Shown here: positions 40,572 through 49,619 of the stretch, piece by piece
Numbering within the stretch: position 1 is the first letter of the stretch
Layout: each line of letters opens with the position of its first letter
Assembly: GCA_002437725.1 (NCBI GenBank)
Contig: DJRF01000002.1
Coordinates: 63,410 to 127,409 of the forward strand
Source of the DNA: Treponema sp. UBA6367
GTDB taxonomy: Bacteria; Spirochaetota; Spirochaetia; Treponematales; Treponemataceae
DNA length: 64,000 nucleotides
Direction: 5' to 3'
The notes under the pieces: generated by a model
What the model was told of the DNA's origin: nothing
Database searches by the model: none
Seen by the model: only the letters and a program-made list of their open reading frames with translations
Program-made: the position numbers and the translations under genes

Positions 40572-41630
40572 ATGAAAACTGTTGCTTGGTTACCAGATGA
40601 TTTAAATGCAAACAAATCTTTTACAATGTTCAAAAAAGCCTTTGCACTTGCGGGATTTAAGAATATTTCAAACGAAGAGTTTTATAAAGATTTAAAAAAT
40701 ACTGATTATCTAGTTTTAAATTTTTATGAAGATATAAATAAAAAACTTGGAACATATTTTATTTCTTTTTTTGGAAAACTTTTTAGATTAAAAAGATTTC
40801 AGCATCATAAAATAAAAATTATATGGGTTTTAAATAATAAACTTTCTCATGACAAAAAAGGTTCTTATTGGACTCTTAAAATGATGAAAATTTTGATAAG
40901 AAAATCATATAAAATAATTTGCTTATGTCATGATTCTACAGATGTTTTAAAAGCTTTATATAAAAGCAAAAAAAACGAGGTGGGGGGGGAAGAAGAGATA
41001 ATAAATAAACTTATATTTCTTCCGCATCCCAATTATATAGATTGCTATAATACACAAACTAACTGTGATTTTCCAAAAGAATTCTCTATTTTATTTTTTG
41101 GTTCCATCAGACCCTATAAGAATATTGATACATTAATAAATGTAGTAAAAACTTTACCTTTAAACCATTGTAACTTAACGATTGCAGGGCAAGCAAAAGA
41201 TATAAATTATGAAAAACATCTACAAACCATATCAAAAGGAATCTCAAATATTAATTTGCACTTAAAATTCATTCCAGATAATGAGCTTCTTCAATTAATA
41301 AACAAATCTTCTATTATTGTTCTACCTTATGACAACGAAACTACATTAAATTCAGGTTCAATATTACTAGCTTGTTCTGCCGCAAGAACTTTTATTTCTC
41401 CACAAATAGGAACTATAAATGACTTTCCAGACAAAACACTTTTTTATTCCTATAGTTATAATACTCAAAAAGAACACGAAGAAGTTCTAAAGAAAAAAAT
41501 CTTGGAAGCCTACACTGACTTTGAAAAAAATCCATCCTCATTAGAAGAAAAAGGAAATAAATTATATGAGTATGTAAAACAGGAACACTCTGTTCAAAAA
41601 TTAGCTGAGATTATAAAAGAAAAATTATAA
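40572..41630 (+). CDS. Glycosyltransferase family 4-like, with G8 tract
   Basis: 352 residues, GT-B fold. The C-terminal donor domain has ILFFGSIRPYKNIDTLI, AGQAKDINYEKHL and VLPYDNETTLNSGSILLACS, the GT4 pattern without a clean EX7E. It probably adds a sugar to a surface glycan on the cytoplasmic side. Eight consecutive G at 40982-40989 encode V137-G-G; loss or gain of one G gives a stop within ten codons. Transcribed toward the polysaccharide operon, it overlaps the convergent gene's 3' end by 6 bp. Composition is very AT-rich, suggesting transfer. Confidence 0.82.
   Translation: MKTVAWLPDDLNANKSFTMFKKAFALAGFKNISNEEFYKDLKNTDYLVLNFYEDINKKLGTYFISFFGKLFRLKRFQHHKIKIIWVLNNKLSHDKKGSYWTLKMMKILIRKSYKIICLCHDSTDVLKALYKSKKNEVGGEEEIINKLIFLPHPNYIDCYNTQTNCDFPKEFSILFFGSIRPYKNIDTLINVVKTLPLNHCNLTIAGQAKDINYEKHLQTISKGISNINLHLKFIPDNELLQLINKSSIIVLPYDNETTLNSGSILLACSAARTFISPQIGTINDFPDKTLFYSYSYNTQKEHEEVLKKKILEAYTDFEKNPSSLEEKGNKLYEYVKQEHSVQKLAEIIKEKL
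40982..40989 (+). repeat. Homopolymeric G8 tract (candidate contingency tract)
   Basis: Eight G in a region otherwise almost devoid of G runs, inside the glycosyltransferase reading frame. With seven G the frame reads V-G-G-K-K-R-stop; with nine it reads V-G-G-G-R-R-D-N-K-stop. Confidence 0.9.
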
Positions 41631-42821
41631 TCTAGACAGTAAAATTAATTTTAACTCATGCAGAAATTTATCCATATTAAAATCAGAAGCCCGATTTCTT
41701 GCATTCTTACTAAAAATTTCTAATTTTTCATTATCTTTCGCTATTTCTTCAGTTTTAGCAACAAGTTCTTCTATCGAATTCCAACAACAACCTGTATTTT
41801 CTGTAACAATTTCTGGTTGTCCACCTTTATTTATAACAATGGGTATACATCCAGCACTCATAGCTTCAACAGTAGACATTCCGAAATGCTCTAACATATC
41901 TGGTTGACTATCTTCGTCTATGCCAAATCCTTTACTATGCCAAAAAAAAGTTGCTTGATTATATAAGTCAGAAAGTTTTTCATGAGTAACATTTATAAAA
42001 AACTTTACATTAAAACCTTCTGAGATTTTCATTAACCGTTCAGGATAATCATAATCAATAACATCTCGTTTTCCACAAAGCCAAAGTTCATAATTTTTAT
42101 TTAAATATTCCGAAGTTTTATAAGCTTCTATTAGGACTTCTAATTTTTTAGATTTATCAAATCTACTGCAAGCTAAAATTGCGTTTTGCTTTTTTTCACC
42201 AATCCAAACAATAGGTTGAACTGGATGATAAAGCTGAACTATTTTTTCTTTTGAAATATCTGGACGTATTTTTTTTAACCATTTTTCTGTATATTTTGAG
42301 TTAGGAAGAAATAAATCATATTTCTTTGCATATTTTTTATCTTTTAATCTTGTAAATAGAGAAATATCAAACTTTCCTTCTTTTCGTTTCTCTTGAACAA
42401 TAGGCAAAACAGGAAAATGAATAATTGCAATATTTTTCCTAGCCTTAAAATAAAAATTTCCTCTTGAACAATAAAAAAATAAATCAAAGTTTTTTGATGA
42501 ATTTTGAATTTTGGAATACATTAATTTCCTTGAAAGTCTTGTTTTTTTAGAACAAAAAATTGGCATAAAACTTGTTTTTATAAAGTTCAAGTTTAATCCT
42601 GATAAATCATTTAATCTTGACACAAATTTTTCATTTGAAAGCAAATCATTTTTATCGTAAACTTCAGAAACAAAACAAACATTAGCATTTGGATAAATTT
42701 GCTGTAGAGCCCAACAAAATTTTATAGCACAAGATTCTGTTCCTCCATACCGATAAGAAAGTTCCCAAATATATATTCCAATTCTTTTTGGTTGAAAAGT
42801 TGATTTTTTTAAGTTTTTCAC
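41625..42821 (-). CDS. Glycosyltransferase family 4
   Basis: 398 residues. N-terminal acceptor domain IGIYIWELSYRYGGTES; donor domain with ILACSRFDKSKKLEVLIEAY, LWLCGKRD, and the GT4 EX7E in EHFGMSTVEAMSAGCIPIV. It is a retaining sugar transferase for the surface glycan. I chose GTG 42821, which has GGAG 5 nt upstream (42827-42830); an ATG at 42851 places that Shine-Dalgarno inside the gene. It is the last gene of the minus-strand locus. Confidence 0.85.
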   Translation of the reverse strand: MKNLKKSTFQPKRIGIYIWELSYRYGGTESCAIKFCWALQQIYPNANVCFVSEVYDKNDLLSNEKFVSRLNDLSGLNLNFIKTSFMPIFCSKKTRLSRKLMYSKIQNSSKNFDLFFYCSRGNFYFKARKNIAIIHFPVLPIVQEKRKEGKFDISLFTRLKDKKYAKKYDLFLPNSKYTEKWLKKIRPDISKEKIVQLYHPVQPIVWIGEKKQNAILACSRFDKSKKLEVLIEAYKTSEYLNKNYELWLCGKRDVIDYDYPERLMKISEGFNVKFFINVTHEKLSDLYNQATFFWHSKGFGIDEDSQPDMLEHFGMSTVEAMSAGCIPIVINKGGQPEIVTENTGCCWNSIEELVAKTEEIAKDNEKLEIFSKNARNRASDFNMDKFLHELKLILLSRL

Positions 42822-42925
42822 AATAACTCCTAATTTTTTATAAAATATCATTTCGAAAATATATTATTTTTTAGCAAAATTAAATTTTATAAAAAAACAT
42901 ATCCATCCACTACTCAATAAGTAAA

Positions 42926-43831
42926 TTAATCATAATATTTCTTCTTAAAAATTTTAAACTCTTTTCGGGCTTTGAAATAAACTCTTAAATGTTTTATAGG
43001 ATGAACAGTATTTATGCAATAATCAATAAAAAAGCACTTCAAATGTTTTTTATAGGATTTTTTATACTCTGGAAATCTAAGACATTCAATCATCTTATTT
43101 CTAAAAACATAAAAATATCTAAAATCAGTATAAATAGGTCTTAATTTTGGAAATAATGTAAATTTCTTTTTTTCGCCAAAACATTGATCCAATATAACTT
43201 GCGGAAACTTTGCAATTTTTTTACCAGATCTTATAATTCTATGACAAAAATTTGAATCAACTTCTTCAATAAATAAGTATTCGTCAAAACCACCTAACAC
43301 ACTCCAAGCATTTAAATTAATAATATTACCACTTGCAATAGTAAAAGTTTTATATTCAATCTCAGAAATCGCAGGCTGTTTAAATGGTATAAAAAATCGT
43401 TTTATTGGTCGAAAAATTTTTTTTCTTATCCATTTCAAATAATCCATATATTCATTTAAATTATTTACCTCTGTTCCAAAAGATACAATTTCATCATTGT
43501 TAGAATATTTATTAAACAAAAAAATATATTTTTCCATCATCAATTTATTAAAGCTAGAATCTTGATCAAGAGTCATTACCCATTCAAAACCATCTTTTAA
43601 GGCTTCTTTACATCCTAGATTTTGAGCTCCTGCAATTCCTCCTTTGTTCTTATTTTTTAAATATGTATACTTAGATAATTTTTCACAAATATCAGAATTA
43701 TCAGATTCACTATTATCAACAATATAAATTTTATCAAAATAGTCTAAGTAAGAATGTATATTAAAAACTATATTATCTATTCCCAATTTCTTTGGGTTAA
43801 ACCAAACTATAACCGCAACAATTTTCTTCAT
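42926..43831 (-). CDS. Glycosyltransferase family 2 (rhamnosyltransferase-like)
   Basis: 301 residues, GT-A fold: VAVIVWFNP, IYIVDNSESDNS, NKGGIAGAQNLG and the metal-binding TLDQDSS, then VLGGFDEYLFIEEVDSNFCHR. This pattern is typical of WbbL/RfbF-type rhamnosyl- and galactofuranosyl-transferases. With a UDP-Galp mutase in the same locus, a galactofuranosyltransferase is an attractive alternative (inference). GGAG lies 10 nt before the ATG. Confidence 0.85.
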   Translation of the reverse strand: MKKIVAVIVWFNPKKLGIDNIVFNIHSYLDYFDKIYIVDNSESDNSDICEKLSKYTYLKNKNKGGIAGAQNLGCKEALKDGFEWVMTLDQDSSFNKLMMEKYIFLFNKYSNNDEIVSFGTEVNNLNEYMDYLKWIRKKIFRPIKRFFIPFKQPAISEIEYKTFTIASGNIINLNAWSVLGGFDEYLFIEEVDSNFCHRIIRSGKKIAKFPQVILDQCFGEKKKFTLFPKLRPIYTDFRYFYVFRNKMIECLRFPEYKKSYKKHLKCFFIDYCINTVHPIKHLRVYFKARKEFKIFKKKYYD

Positions 43832-43980
43832 AATAAAAAAACTCCATCATATTTTAAAAGTAAATGATTATCATAAAAAAAATATTTAAAATAAGTAAAA
43901 AACATTCTCTTTTATTTTAATAATATTAGAAAATATATTTTCTTAAAAGAGTTTTATTTATTTTTTCTGCAATCAATATA

Positions 43981-45003
43981 CTAATTTTCAAAGGAGTTCT
44001 TAAATATTTTTAAGACATCATTTTCAAAATCTTGTTCCTGTCTTTGTATAAAGTTTGTATAATTAACTTGTTTTTTATTATAAAAATCGTAATTTTCAAA
44101 AATATTCTTTATAAGATTAGATATTTTTTTTATATTTTTTATTCGCCTTTCGAATTTTTCTTCAATTGGAACATCTCTATAATATTTTGCAGAGCCATTT
44201 TTTCCAGTTATAATTACACAACCTTGCATTCTTGCTTCTCTAGGAATTCTATCCATCCCTGGATGATTGCCAAAATCTATATAAACTTTTGATTGTTCCA
44301 GCAAGTGTTGAACTTCATCTCGGCTCATATTTTGAATAGGAACAAACTTTATATCAGGATTTTTTTTGATAATCTTTTTCGTAAAATTAAATCCTTTAGC
44401 AGGACTGTATGCAACTATATTCTCTTTTTGAATAGGATTTACTTTATCCTTAAAAAATTGACTATTTAAATAATCAGAAAGATAAATAGGCTTTAAACCA
44501 AATTTTTTACACTCTATCATTGCATACTCACTTTGGCATAAATGAAATTCAACTGTTTTCATAAATTTTGATTTCAACGACAATTTTGGTTTAGAATTAC
44601 GTAATATCATTTTAAAAGTATTAAAAAAACCATACTTAAAAATCTGATATTTTAATCCATATATACTTAAATAGTTAAAATAAAAATTATCTACCGAAAG
44701 CCACCAGATTGCCTTTTGTACATTTTTAAACTTCTTTAATAAAAAAACATTCACCTCAGGAACAATTACAAGATTTTCTGGCAAATCTTCAATTTCATCT
44801 GGAAGCAAATATGAATCGATATAATCGGTATATTCTTCTATAATTTTATACGAGTGATCTATCTGTCCAAAATACACAATTTTTGCATCTTTTCCATATT
44901 TATTAAGCATAAAAACCAATTGATGTAAAAGTTCTGGTCCTCCTGTTTTTGTCTTTGCAGGACAAAAAACATAAACTGTTTTACATACTATTTTATCTTT
45001 CAT
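43981..45003 (-). CDS. Putative glycosyltransferase (GT-B-like)
   Basis: 340 residues. The N-terminus VYVFCPAKTKTGGPELLHQL resembles a GT-B acceptor domain; the second half has IVAYSPAKGFNFTKKII, QHLLEQSKVYIDFGNHPGMDR and PREARMQGCVIITG, the usual donor-domain pattern. The exact family is unclear. It overlaps glf by 11 bp with a strong GGAGGTGGAG Shine-Dalgarno inside the end of glf. Composition is extremely AT-rich, in sharp contrast to glf. Confidence 0.7.
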   Translation of the reverse strand: MKDKIVCKTVYVFCPAKTKTGGPELLHQLVFMLNKYGKDAKIVYFGQIDHSYKIIEEYTDYIDSYLLPDEIEDLPENLVIVPEVNVFLLKKFKNVQKAIWWLSVDNFYFNYLSIYGLKYQIFKYGFFNTFKMILRNSKPKLSLKSKFMKTVEFHLCQSEYAMIECKKFGLKPIYLSDYLNSQFFKDKVNPIQKENIVAYSPAKGFNFTKKIIKKNPDIKFVPIQNMSRDEVQHLLEQSKVYIDFGNHPGMDRIPREARMQGCVIITGKNGSAKYYRDVPIEEKFERRIKNIKKISNLIKNIFENYDFYNKKQVNYTNFIQRQEQDFENDVLKIFKNSFEN

Positions 45004-46108
45004 TCTCCACCTCCCAGTCTTTCATGCACTTTTCAATAACATCATCCATGTCGTAATACTTGTATTCCGCAAGCCGGCCGCCGAAAATCACTTTGTCTTG
45101 GGCTTCTGCAAGTTCCCTGTATTTCTTGTAGACTTCCGCATTTTTCGCGTCGTTCACCGGGTAGAAGGGTTCGACTCCCTCGTGCCACTCTGTTGAGTAT
45201 TCCTTTGAGATTACCGTCTTGTCCTGCTGGTAGGTCGGATTTTCCGGCTCAAAATGCTTGTGCTCTATGATTCTTGTGAACGGCTCGTCGTGGCTTGTGT
45301 AGTTCACAACCGCGTTTCCCTGGAAATTCTGAACGTCAAGAGTTTCTGTCTCAAAGCGGACTGTACGGTATTCAAGCTTTCCAAACTTGTAGCCAAAGAA
45401 CTCATCGATTTTTCCTGTGAACACGATTTTTTCCGCAATGCCGTTCCATTTCTCACGGTCTGTAAAATATTCAACGTTCGTTTTCGTCTCGATTCCGCAA
45501 AGTAATCCTTCTGTCAGCTTGTTGTAGCCGCCGATTGGGATTCCCTGGTATGCATCGTTGAAATAGTTGTTGTCAAAGGTGAACCGCACCGGAAGCCGCT
45601 TTATGATGAATGCAGGAAGCTCTGTGCATTTGCGTCCCCACTGCTTTTCGGTGTATTCCTTCACAAGAGTTTCGTAGATGTCGCGTCCCACAAGGCTTAT
45701 TGCCTGTTCCTCAAGGTCTTTAGGCTCGGTGATTCCGCTTTCCTCTCTCTGCTGCTCGATTTTTGCCGCCGCCTCTGCAGGCGTTGTTACGCCCCACATC
45801 TGGTAGAAAGTGTTCATGTTGAAAGGCAGGTTGAAAAGTTTTCCACGGAAGTTTGCGACAGGCGAGTTTGTGTAGCGGTTGAACGGAACGAAGCTGTTCA
45901 CAAATTCCCAGACGTTTTTGTTTGAGGTGTGGAAAATATGCGCGCCGTATTTGTGGACATGGATTCCCTCAATATCTTCGCAGTAGATATTTCCGCCGAG
46001 CTGAGGGCGTTTGTCTATGACAATGCATTTCTTTCCGGCTTTAGCGGCAAGATAGGCAAAAGTCGCCCCGTATAAGCCAGAGCCCACGATGAGATAGTCG
46101 TATTTCAT
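44993..46108 (-). CDS. glf: UDP-galactopyranose mutase
   Basis: 371 residues. FAD-binding YDYLIVGSGLYGATFA at the N-terminus, the mutase blocks HKYGAHIFHTSNKNVWEFVN and FNRYTNSPVA, EKQWGRKCTELP, RLPVRFTFDNNYFNDAYQG and the C-terminal GGRLAEYKYYDMDDVI. It converts UDP-galactopyranose to UDP-galactofuranose, so the surface glycan should contain galactofuranose. It overlaps wzx by 4 bp. Composition is much more GC-rich (about 50% in a sampled row) than both neighbours. Confidence 0.96.
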   Translation of the reverse strand: MKYDYLIVGSGLYGATFAYLAAKAGKKCIVIDKRPQLGGNIYCEDIEGIHVHKYGAHIFHTSNKNVWEFVNSFVPFNRYTNSPVANFRGKLFNLPFNMNTFYQMWGVTTPAEAAAKIEQQREESGITEPKDLEEQAISLVGRDIYETLVKEYTEKQWGRKCTELPAFIIKRLPVRFTFDNNYFNDAYQGIPIGGYNKLTEGLLCGIETKTNVEYFTDREKWNGIAEKIVFTGKIDEFFGYKFGKLEYRTVRFETETLDVQNFQGNAVVNYTSHDEPFTRIIEHKHFEPENPTYQQDKTVISKEYSTEWHEGVEPFYPVNDAKNAEVYKKYRELAEAQDKVIFGGRLAEYKYYDMDDVIEKCMKDWEVENER

Positions 46109-47565
46109 CTTTTTTCCTTTCTAACTTTTGATTTTAAAAATAATAGCATATAAAAAAATACTTCATTATGCAGAAGCCAAAGTATTAATCCATATATGCA
46201 AACGCCACTAAAAATAGATATTATCACCTTGTATAATGATAATAGATTTAATTTTAACACAAAAACTAAAAGAACTGCCATAATAAAACTTGCTATCAAA
46301 GATTGAACTAAATTTTTTAATTGATTTTTTATAAAAATATAATGCCGAGCTATTATTAATTGAACTAAAGTTACACTAAATTCTGCTATTACAGTTCCTA
46401 TAGCAGCTCCTTTTGCTCCATATAAAGGTATAAAGATACTATTAAAAACTAAATTAATTACAGCTCCAATAATAACGCTGAAAAGTGTAATTTTTTCTTT
46501 TCCTATTGGAGTAAATAACTGGATTCCAATTAAATTACTTAAAGAAATGAAAATAAGAATAGGATTTATAATCCTCATTGAAGGTACAGCTGGCAAATAT
46601 TCTTTTCCACTTAATAATAGCGTTAAATCTTTAGAAAGAAGAAAAAGCCCTACAGCTGCTGGAATGGAAAGCACTATAATACAGTTAAAAGCTTTATTAA
46701 AAAGATCTTTTAATTGTGAAAAATCTTTTTTTTCTGCATAATAAGAAAGTCTTGGCAAAAGAACTCCAATTATAGCAACCAAAGCTACAAGTACAATTTT
46801 ATTTAATTTTGTAGCAGCAGTATAATACCCTACTTCTACATTACTGCTAAGAAATCCTAACATTGAAGTATCAAGCATCGTGTAAACACTTGAAACAATA
46901 CTCATGCCAAAAAAAATCATAATAGGTTTTATATGGTGTAACAAATTATATTTTGTTTTTTGTTTCCAATTTATAAACTTTCTAGAATAAAATAAATTGC
47001 AAATGTTTGAACCTGCAGAAGATATTACATTTATAGAAGCATACCAAATAAAATCATCTTTTGTTTTTACAAAAGCAAAAAGCAAGCCAAGACTTATAAA
47101 TTGAAAAACAATAGACCTTGCCGTAATGTAACCAAACTCCTCTTCAGCAGTAAATAACCACCCAATCCCCATTGTATTCATAATTATGGATACAGAACAA
47201 ACACACAATAAAACTCTATATTCTGAAAATTTTGGAATAAAAAAAACTGCAGCGAAAAATAATAAATAAGCAATAAATGTAGATATTAAGTTTATAAGAA
47301 ATACTTCTTTAAAAAATTTTGTCAATTCTATTTTGTTATCTCTTAGTTTTGCAGCTTCTCTAGTTGCATAAGTATTTATACCTAATGCTGCAATCATAGC
47401 AAAATAAGAAACTATTGAATTTGCAAAATTAACTTTTCCAATTCCTTCTGGCAAAAGAATTCTAGAAGAATATGGAAAGGTTATAAGAGGAAATATTATT
47501 CCCATTATAGACTTTATAAGATTTAAAATAGCATTCTTTTTTAAAGATTTTTGTTTTATTTGCAT
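46105..47565 (-). CDS. wzx: Wzx-type polysaccharide flippase
   Basis: 486 residues with about 12-14 hydrophobic helices and the RfbX/PST signature near the N-terminus (ITFPYSSRILLPEGIGKVNFA, read as two adjacent segments) and IGVQLFTPIGKEK-like blocks in the middle (here IGIQLFTPIGKEKITLF). It would move lipid-linked glycan units across the inner membrane. No Wzy polymerase is recognisable in the locus. It lies 9 bp after the Wzi-like gene. Confidence 0.88.
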   Translation of the reverse strand: MQIKQKSLKKNAILNLIKSIMGIIFPLITFPYSSRILLPEGIGKVNFANSIVSYFAMIAALGINTYATREAAKLRDNKIELTKFFKEVFLINLISTFIAYLLFFAAVFFIPKFSEYRVLLCVCSVSIIMNTMGIGWLFTAEEEFGYITARSIVFQFISLGLLFAFVKTKDDFIWYASINVISSAGSNICNLFYSRKFINWKQKTKYNLLHHIKPIMIFFGMSIVSSVYTMLDTSMLGFLSSNVEVGYYTAATKLNKIVLVALVAIIGVLLPRLSYYAEKKDFSQLKDLFNKAFNCIIVLSIPAAVGLFLLSKDLTLLLSGKEYLPAVPSMRIINPILIFISLSNLIGIQLFTPIGKEKITLFSVIIGAVINLVFNSIFIPLYGAKGAAIGTVIAEFSVTLVQLIIARHYIFIKNQLKNLVQSLIASFIMAVLLVFVLKLNLLSLYKVIISIFSGVCIYGLILWLLHNEVFFYMLLFLKSKVRKEKR

Positions 47566-47574
47566 ACTTTTCCA

Positions 47575-49431
47575 CTAAAACTTATAAGAAAGTCCCAATC
47601 GTATGCTGCAATTATATCTATGTGTTGAAGATCTATCAACATTTGAAACATTCAAATAATTTCGATCGTCCATAAAAGAAAATCCACTATAGAGCAAAAA
47701 ATTGGTAGTAAAGAAATAACTAAACTCAACAGAAGAAATTAATTGAACCCGTATATTTGCCTCAGCAGGCCATAGACCTTCTTCCTTATTCATTGGATGC
47801 AACCGAGTATCTATATAAGCGGTAAAATCTAAATCAGGATTTATACGTTGAAAAGAAAAGTTTAACTTCCATTTAGGACTATACAAAGTATATCCAATAT
47901 ATTGGCTATTGCCTCCAGTCATAGATGCGCCTAGCCATTGTCCTTTGTTTGTATAACCCTGAGTTACCAGATGATGCGCATAGAATGTTGAATACCAGCC
48001 TATAAGCCTATCATAATCCATGGAACATTCCAAGTTTGTAAACTCCAATAAAAGCATTCCTTTTACTCTATCTGTAAAGCTTGAATCTTTCTTTATTCCT
48101 GCTGTCCAACCTTGAGTATGGAAGGGGTACCGAACTATATAATCTAAATCTGGGCTAAAATCGTTTCTTCCCCATTCCAAATAAAGCTCAAGTCCCACTT
48201 TTTCAAAAATCCAATCAGCAGTCGCAGAAAATCTTTGATCGCTTGCATCGCCACCTCCAGAGGTATCAAAAGGCAGATAGATATGAAAAAGTGTATACGG
48301 AGACATTTCATTCCATTTACTAAGCATAGTACGGTTTAAGCCAAATGTAAGATTTGTAAATGGAAGCCTCCAAGCAAATGAAAGCCCTGCTATTAAATTA
48401 TTGTTATTTGAATCGTCGTTGTCAAAAAAATCAGATTCCGAAAGTTTTCCCCACCATCCCCTTGCTTCTATATCTCCTAAGTACCAATTAAAGTATGGAA
48501 AATATAATGGCGTTTTTCTAAATCCTATATCAAACTTTGGATAAGACGGCGCATTGTTTGAATGTATAATAGGATTTATTTGAGCAGGTCCAAGCCAAAT
48601 TGTTTGAGTTCCAAAGCCAACTGTAAAACTCCGCCAACTGTAACGAAATTCTGTGTCGCCCCAATCAAAAGTAAAAAATGAACTATCGCCAAAACGTTGA
48701 GGAGCATCTATTGAGGAAACTCCATAATAACCGTATTTTGACGCTTTTCCATCATAAATAGTCGGATTTCCATTTTTATCTTTTGAAGAATAATTTGAAT
48801 TTGGCGCAATATATGCAAACTCCAGATTCTGGCTGAAGCTCACCTGCGGCTTGAATGTCAGCTCAAGCCCGTAGCCTTCGAGCCGTGCGCCTGCGGTGAG
48901 CGAGGTGTTGTAGCCGCGTCCCTGCCACAGCGCGGCGTCATTCTGGCCGTAAGGGGCGGCGGTGTTGAAGCTGTTGAACCATTGCGGACCGTAAATCCGG
49001 GCGGTGATTGACCGCTTTATTCCTTTTAAATACCAGTTTGTGTCCGGTGAACCAGTATTTAAAAGGGTGAATGTTGTTCCAAGGTTGTTGTCCTGCCAGG
49101 GATGGACGGCTTTTTGAGCGGTTTTGGCAGCGCCGTTTTTTTCCGCCGTTGACATTACGTCTCTTTCTTCCGTAGCTGACTCTCCGCCATTTCTGCCATA
49201 GTCCGAAGAATCCATATATTCGCCCTGTCCTGCAAGTTCACATTCCGCAAAATTCCACACAGAATCGCTTAGAGTGCGGTAGTTCAAAGCCGGTTTTTCA
49301 ACAATTCCCTGAAGCGAAAGAAAGTCGTAGTATTCTTCCTCAACGGATTTCAAGGCTTCCTGCGCTGGCAAAAAAGCATCATGGCAAAAAAATAAAAGCG
49401 CCAATCCTAAAAACGCATAAGTTTTTTTCAT
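47575..49431 (-). CDS. Wzi-like outer-membrane barrel protein (capsule/exopolysaccharide attachment)
   Basis: 618 residues: a signal peptide (ends FLPAQEALK), an alpha-helical plug-like start, then many aromatic-edged strands such as ARIYGPQWFNSFN, TVGFGTQTIWLGPAQ and LYFPYFNWYLGDIEAR, ending LGLSYKF. Layout and context fit the Wzi capsule-assembly family (PF14052), which binds surface polysaccharide. It is the first gene of the locus with AGGA before the ATG. The 5' third (48835-49430) is GC-rich and the rest AT-rich, a sharp switch inside one reading frame. Confidence 0.75.
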   Translation of the reverse strand: MKKTYAFLGLALLFFCHDAFLPAQEALKSVEEEYYDFLSLQGIVEKPALNYRTLSDSVWNFAECELAGQGEYMDSSDYGRNGGESATEERDVMSTAEKNGAAKTAQKAVHPWQDNNLGTTFTLLNTGSPDTNWYLKGIKRSITARIYGPQWFNSFNTAAPYGQNDAALWQGRGYNTSLTAGARLEGYGLELTFKPQVSFSQNLEFAYIAPNSNYSSKDKNGNPTIYDGKASKYGYYGVSSIDAPQRFGDSSFFTFDWGDTEFRYSWRSFTVGFGTQTIWLGPAQINPIIHSNNAPSYPKFDIGFRKTPLYFPYFNWYLGDIEARGWWGKLSESDFFDNDDSNNNNLIAGLSFAWRLPFTNLTFGLNRTMLSKWNEMSPYTLFHIYLPFDTSGGGDASDQRFSATADWIFEKVGLELYLEWGRNDFSPDLDYIVRYPFHTQGWTAGIKKDSSFTDRVKGMLLLEFTNLECSMDYDRLIGWYSTFYAHHLVTQGYTNKGQWLGASMTGGNSQYIGYTLYSPKWKLNFSFQRINPDLDFTAYIDTRLHPMNKEEGLWPAEANIRVQLISSVEFSYFFTTNFLLYSGFSFMDDRNYLNVSNVDRSSTHRYNCSIRLGLSYKF

Positions 49432-49459
49432 TACTAATTCCTAAAGATAGCATAGGTCT

Positions 49460-49495
49460 AAAGTCGAGTTTTTTATGACTGCGAAAAACGACTTT
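49460..49495. repeat. Hairpin-only relative of the intergenic repeat
   Basis: AAAGTCGAGTTTTTTATG and GCGAAAAACGACTTT pair around a short loop. The stem sequence matches the ends of the repeat family (CGAGTTTTTTAT). It lies in the divergent interval between the Wzi-like and MATE genes. Confidence 0.45.
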
Positions 49496-49619
49496 CAATC
49501 TAATAATCTAAAAGTCTATCAAAAATCTGCTGATTAATCTAGCAATCTGCAAATCTGCAAATCGCTTGCATTTAATATTTCTCTTCCATTTATTTTATTT
49601 TATAAGTATTGTATATCTT

